A DNA stretch of 15,015 nt, taken from JAAYLN01 sp964592855 (GTDB taxonomy: Bacteria > Verrucomicrobiota > Kiritimatiellia > RFP12 > JAAYLN01). The DNA lies in contig CAZQKI010000109.1 of the NCBI GenBank assembly GCA_964592855.1, positions 1-15,015 of the forward strand, written 5' to 3'. A program made the translations under genes and the position numbers. The number at the start of each line of letters is the position of its first letter. Position 1 is the stretch's first letter. Below the pieces are notes generated by a model. That model did not search any database. It saw only the letters and a list, made by a program, of their open reading frames with translations, and had not been told where the DNA came from. Shown here piece after piece: positions 13,406 through 15,015 of the stretch.

Positions 13406-14493
13406 CCGCATGCGCCAGCCCCGCCACGCTGCCACACGCCGACGTCTTCGTCGCCGGAACGGACGGCGTGCATACCTACCGGATTCCCGCCCTGCTCGTC
13501 GCGCCGGGCGGAAGCCTGCTGGCCTTCTGCGAGGCCCGCAAAGTGGCACTGCGCGACGCCAGCCCGACGGACCTGGTGCTCAAACGAAGCACGGACGGCG
13601 GGCACTCCTGGGGGCCACTGCAGCGGGTCGTCGTCGGGCAGGGCGACGAGGCCATCATGAATCCGTGCCCCGTGGTCGATGGCAAGACCGTTCTCCTCTT
13701 CTGCATGAACGCTCACAAGACGGAGGCCGGGCGCCACCGCCATCTGCTGGTGCGCAGCGCGGACGACGGTGCAACCTGGTCCGCGCCCGTGGATATCACG
13801 GAGGCGATTGGCAACGACACGTTCATTTCGGGCCCGGGGGTGGGTATCCGCATGCAAAACGGGCGGCTGGTCATTCCCGGCTACACGAACGTCTACGCAC
13901 CGGACCGGACGCGGCTCGCTTCCTATTCGGGCGTGGTGTTCAGCGACGACGGCGGCCGCTCCTGGCGCGTGGGACAGCCGGTCGACTACCCGATGTCGAA
14001 CGAATCGCAGGTGGTCGAGTTGGACGACGGCTCGCTGATGCTGAGCTGGCGGGTCCAGAAGAAAGGCGACGACCATCCCGGTTTCCGGGGCAAGGTCATC
14101 AGCCTTGACGGCGGCGCAACCTGGTCCGCCCCGACGCTGGATCGCGGCCTCCCTGAGTGGCCCTGCCAGGCTGGACTCGCGCGGGTTCGGCCCGACGGCG
14201 GGAGCGGACGCAGCCGCTTGATCTTCTCCAACCCCGAGCCCAATCCCGGCAAGGGGCGTAGCCGGATGACGGTGCGGGCGAGCGAGGACGACGGCCGCAC
14301 CTGGCCCTTTGCCCGTTTGATTCACGAGGGACCGGCGGCCTATTCCACGCCCGCCGTGTTGCCGGACGGCCGCCTCGGTCTCCTCTACGAATGCGGCGAG
14401 CAGATCCCCTATGAACGGATTCGTTTCGCGTGCTTTCCCTGGGACTGGCTCCGGCAAGCTAAAGGAGAGCCCCATCATGCCGACACGAATTAA
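13402..14493 (+). CDS. Exo-alpha-sialidase (neuraminidase) family protein
   Basis: A 363-aa six-bladed beta-propeller glycosidase-like protein. The YRIP motif (26-29) supplies the first triad arginine (R27). EARKVALRD (44-52) holds the probable acid D52. NESQVVELDDG (200-210) supplies E201, with R217 in LSWR. The nucleophile is likely Y314 in AYSTPAV, with E330 in LLYE. Asp-boxes of S-x-D-x-G-x-x-W type recur: STDGGHSW, SADDGATW, SDDGGRSW, SLDGGATW and SEDDGRTW. GAGGA at 13390-13394 lies 7 nt before the start. No signal peptide or membrane anchor is visible, so a cytoplasmic enzyme acting on imported oligosaccharides is inferred. Related propeller proteins can use sugars other than sialic acid, so specificity is uncertain. 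Confidence 0.88.
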   Translation: MTACASPATLPHADVFVAGTDGVHTYRIPALLVAPGGSLLAFCEARKVALRDASPTDLVLKRSTDGGHSWGPLQRVVVGQGDEAIMNPCPVVDGKTVLLFCMNAHKTEAGRHRHLLVRSADDGATWSAPVDITEAIGNDTFISGPGVGIRMQNGRLVIPGYTNVYAPDRTRLASYSGVVFSDDGGRSWRVGQPVDYPMSNESQVVELDDGSLMLSWRVQKKGDDHPGFRGKVISLDGGATWSAPTLDRGLPEWPCQAGLARVRPDGGSGRSRLIFSNPEPNPGKGRSRMTVRASEDDGRTWPFARLIHEGPAAYSTPAVLPDGRLGLLYECGEQIPYERIRFACFPWDWLRQAKGEPHHADTN

Positions 14494-14728
14494 CGTACGC
14501 AGCCTGCTGACGCCCACGCCGGTCACCGCGCGGACCCTCACCATCCTGAAGCGCCAGATCGAGTCGCGCTGTCCCGCCAGGGTCGAACCGGGATTGCCGG
14601 CCCCCGACTTCACCGTCGAGTTGTACCGTGACGAAAGCCTGCCACCCGAATCGTACAGCGTCGCGACGCTCGACGACCGGACGGTCCGCATTGCCGGCGC
14701 CGACGACCGCGGCATCCTCTTGGCATAA
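14477..14728 (+). pseudogene. N-terminal fragment of a glycoside-hydrolase-like protein
   Basis: An 83-codon frame from ATG 14477, preceded by GGAG at 14464-14467 (9 nt), and overlapping the sialidase 3' end by 17 nt. The end of the product (LPPESYSVATLDDRTVRIAG, then ADDRGILLA) resembles the N-terminal non-catalytic domain of GH20- or GH67-like glycosidases. There the sequence normally goes on from RGILYGV into a catalytic domain. Here it stops at TAA 14726-14728 immediately after that motif. The start and ribosome site are good, so the piece may still be translated. Most likely the 5' remnant of a larger glycosidase gene. Confidence 0.6.
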
Positions 14729-15015
14729 CCGGCGCCAGTACCGCTTCTGGCGCGGCACCCTGGGTCAGGACGGCAGCACGCAGAAGGCCGTCGATCTGCT
14801 CATGTCCGCCGAAGCGAAGATGCAGCCGCCGGCGCGCCAGGCCTGGCGCTGGCGGATTCTGCTGCTGCGCGCCCTGATCGACCGGGAACTCGGCACGACC
14901 GAGGGTCTGCTGGCCACCGAAGCCTGCGAACGCCACTTCATGGAACTGACGGACATCTTTTACGCCCAGCAGTCGGAATACAAATGCGCCCCGCCGACCC
15001 GGCAGTCGATTCTGG
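14721..15015 (+). pseudogene. Out-of-frame continuation, probably the C-terminal region of the same glycosidase
   Basis: The +1 frame is open from about 14721 to the right edge, about 98 codons, with no start of its own. The peptide has real protein character: it begins WHNRRQYRFWRGTLGQDGS, continues with helical segments such as KAVDLLMSAEAKMQ and WRWRILLLRALIDREL, and reaches ERHFMELTDIFYAQQSEY. I do not recognise the domain. That it belonged to the upstream fragment is inferred from adjacency. A catalytic domain would have to be missing between them. The break could be a genomic deletion with frameshift or an assembly join. Confidence 0.5.

Overview
The window is GC-rich, densely coding bacterial DNA, almost entirely on the + strand. 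The taxonomic guess is weak and rests on gene content only: a Gram-negative bacterium of the Planctomycetes-Verrucomicrobia-Chlamydiae group, perhaps Kiritimatiellota or a relative. This rests on a GxxExxY protein bordered by degenerate direct repeats, sialidase and glycosidase genes beside aldo/keto and zinc dehydrogenases, and short repeats at gene ends. No rRNA, tRNA or CRISPR array was seen.

Layout. (1) Positions 1-1333, minus strand: the N-terminal 444 codons of an MmeI-like fused restriction-methyltransferase that runs off the left edge. (2) Positions 1334-1787: a divergent intergenic region with a minus-strand promoter candidate and, on the + strand, a near-consensus promoter followed by a complete trp attenuator. 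The attenuator has a 21-residue leader peptide with three Trp codons, mutually exclusive hairpins and a U-tract terminator. (3) Positions 1788-11141: a full tryptophan operon in the order trpE-trpG-trpD-[GxxExxY cassette]-trpC/F fusion-DAHP synthase-trpB-[DUF6364/PIN toxin-antitoxin]-trpA. It holds every enzyme from chorismate to tryptophan plus the first shikimate-pathway enzyme. (4) Positions 11142-11417: an intergenic stretch with a promoter candidate. (5) Positions 11418-14493: an aldo/keto reductase, a zinc-type dehydrogenase and a sialidase, apparently one operon. (6) Positions 14477-15015: a disrupted glycosidase-like gene made of an N-terminal piece and a C-terminal-looking piece in another frame, running off the right edge.

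How it works together. The leader should sense charged tRNA-Trp through ribosome stalling and so control readthrough into trpE and the genes behind it. DAHP synthase would come under the same control, which couples entry into the aromatic pathway to tryptophan demand.

The operon has been invaded repeatedly. A PD-(D/E)XK-type GxxExxY gene bracketed by inverted repeat families sits between trpD and trpC/F. A toxin-antitoxin pair sits between trpB and trpA, which are usually adjacent. Heptanucleotide tandem repeats lie at the ends of trpE and trpA and form the in-frame linker that joins TrpC to TrpF. The attenuator and the repeat-bordered GxxExxY cassette are the two observations most worth following up.
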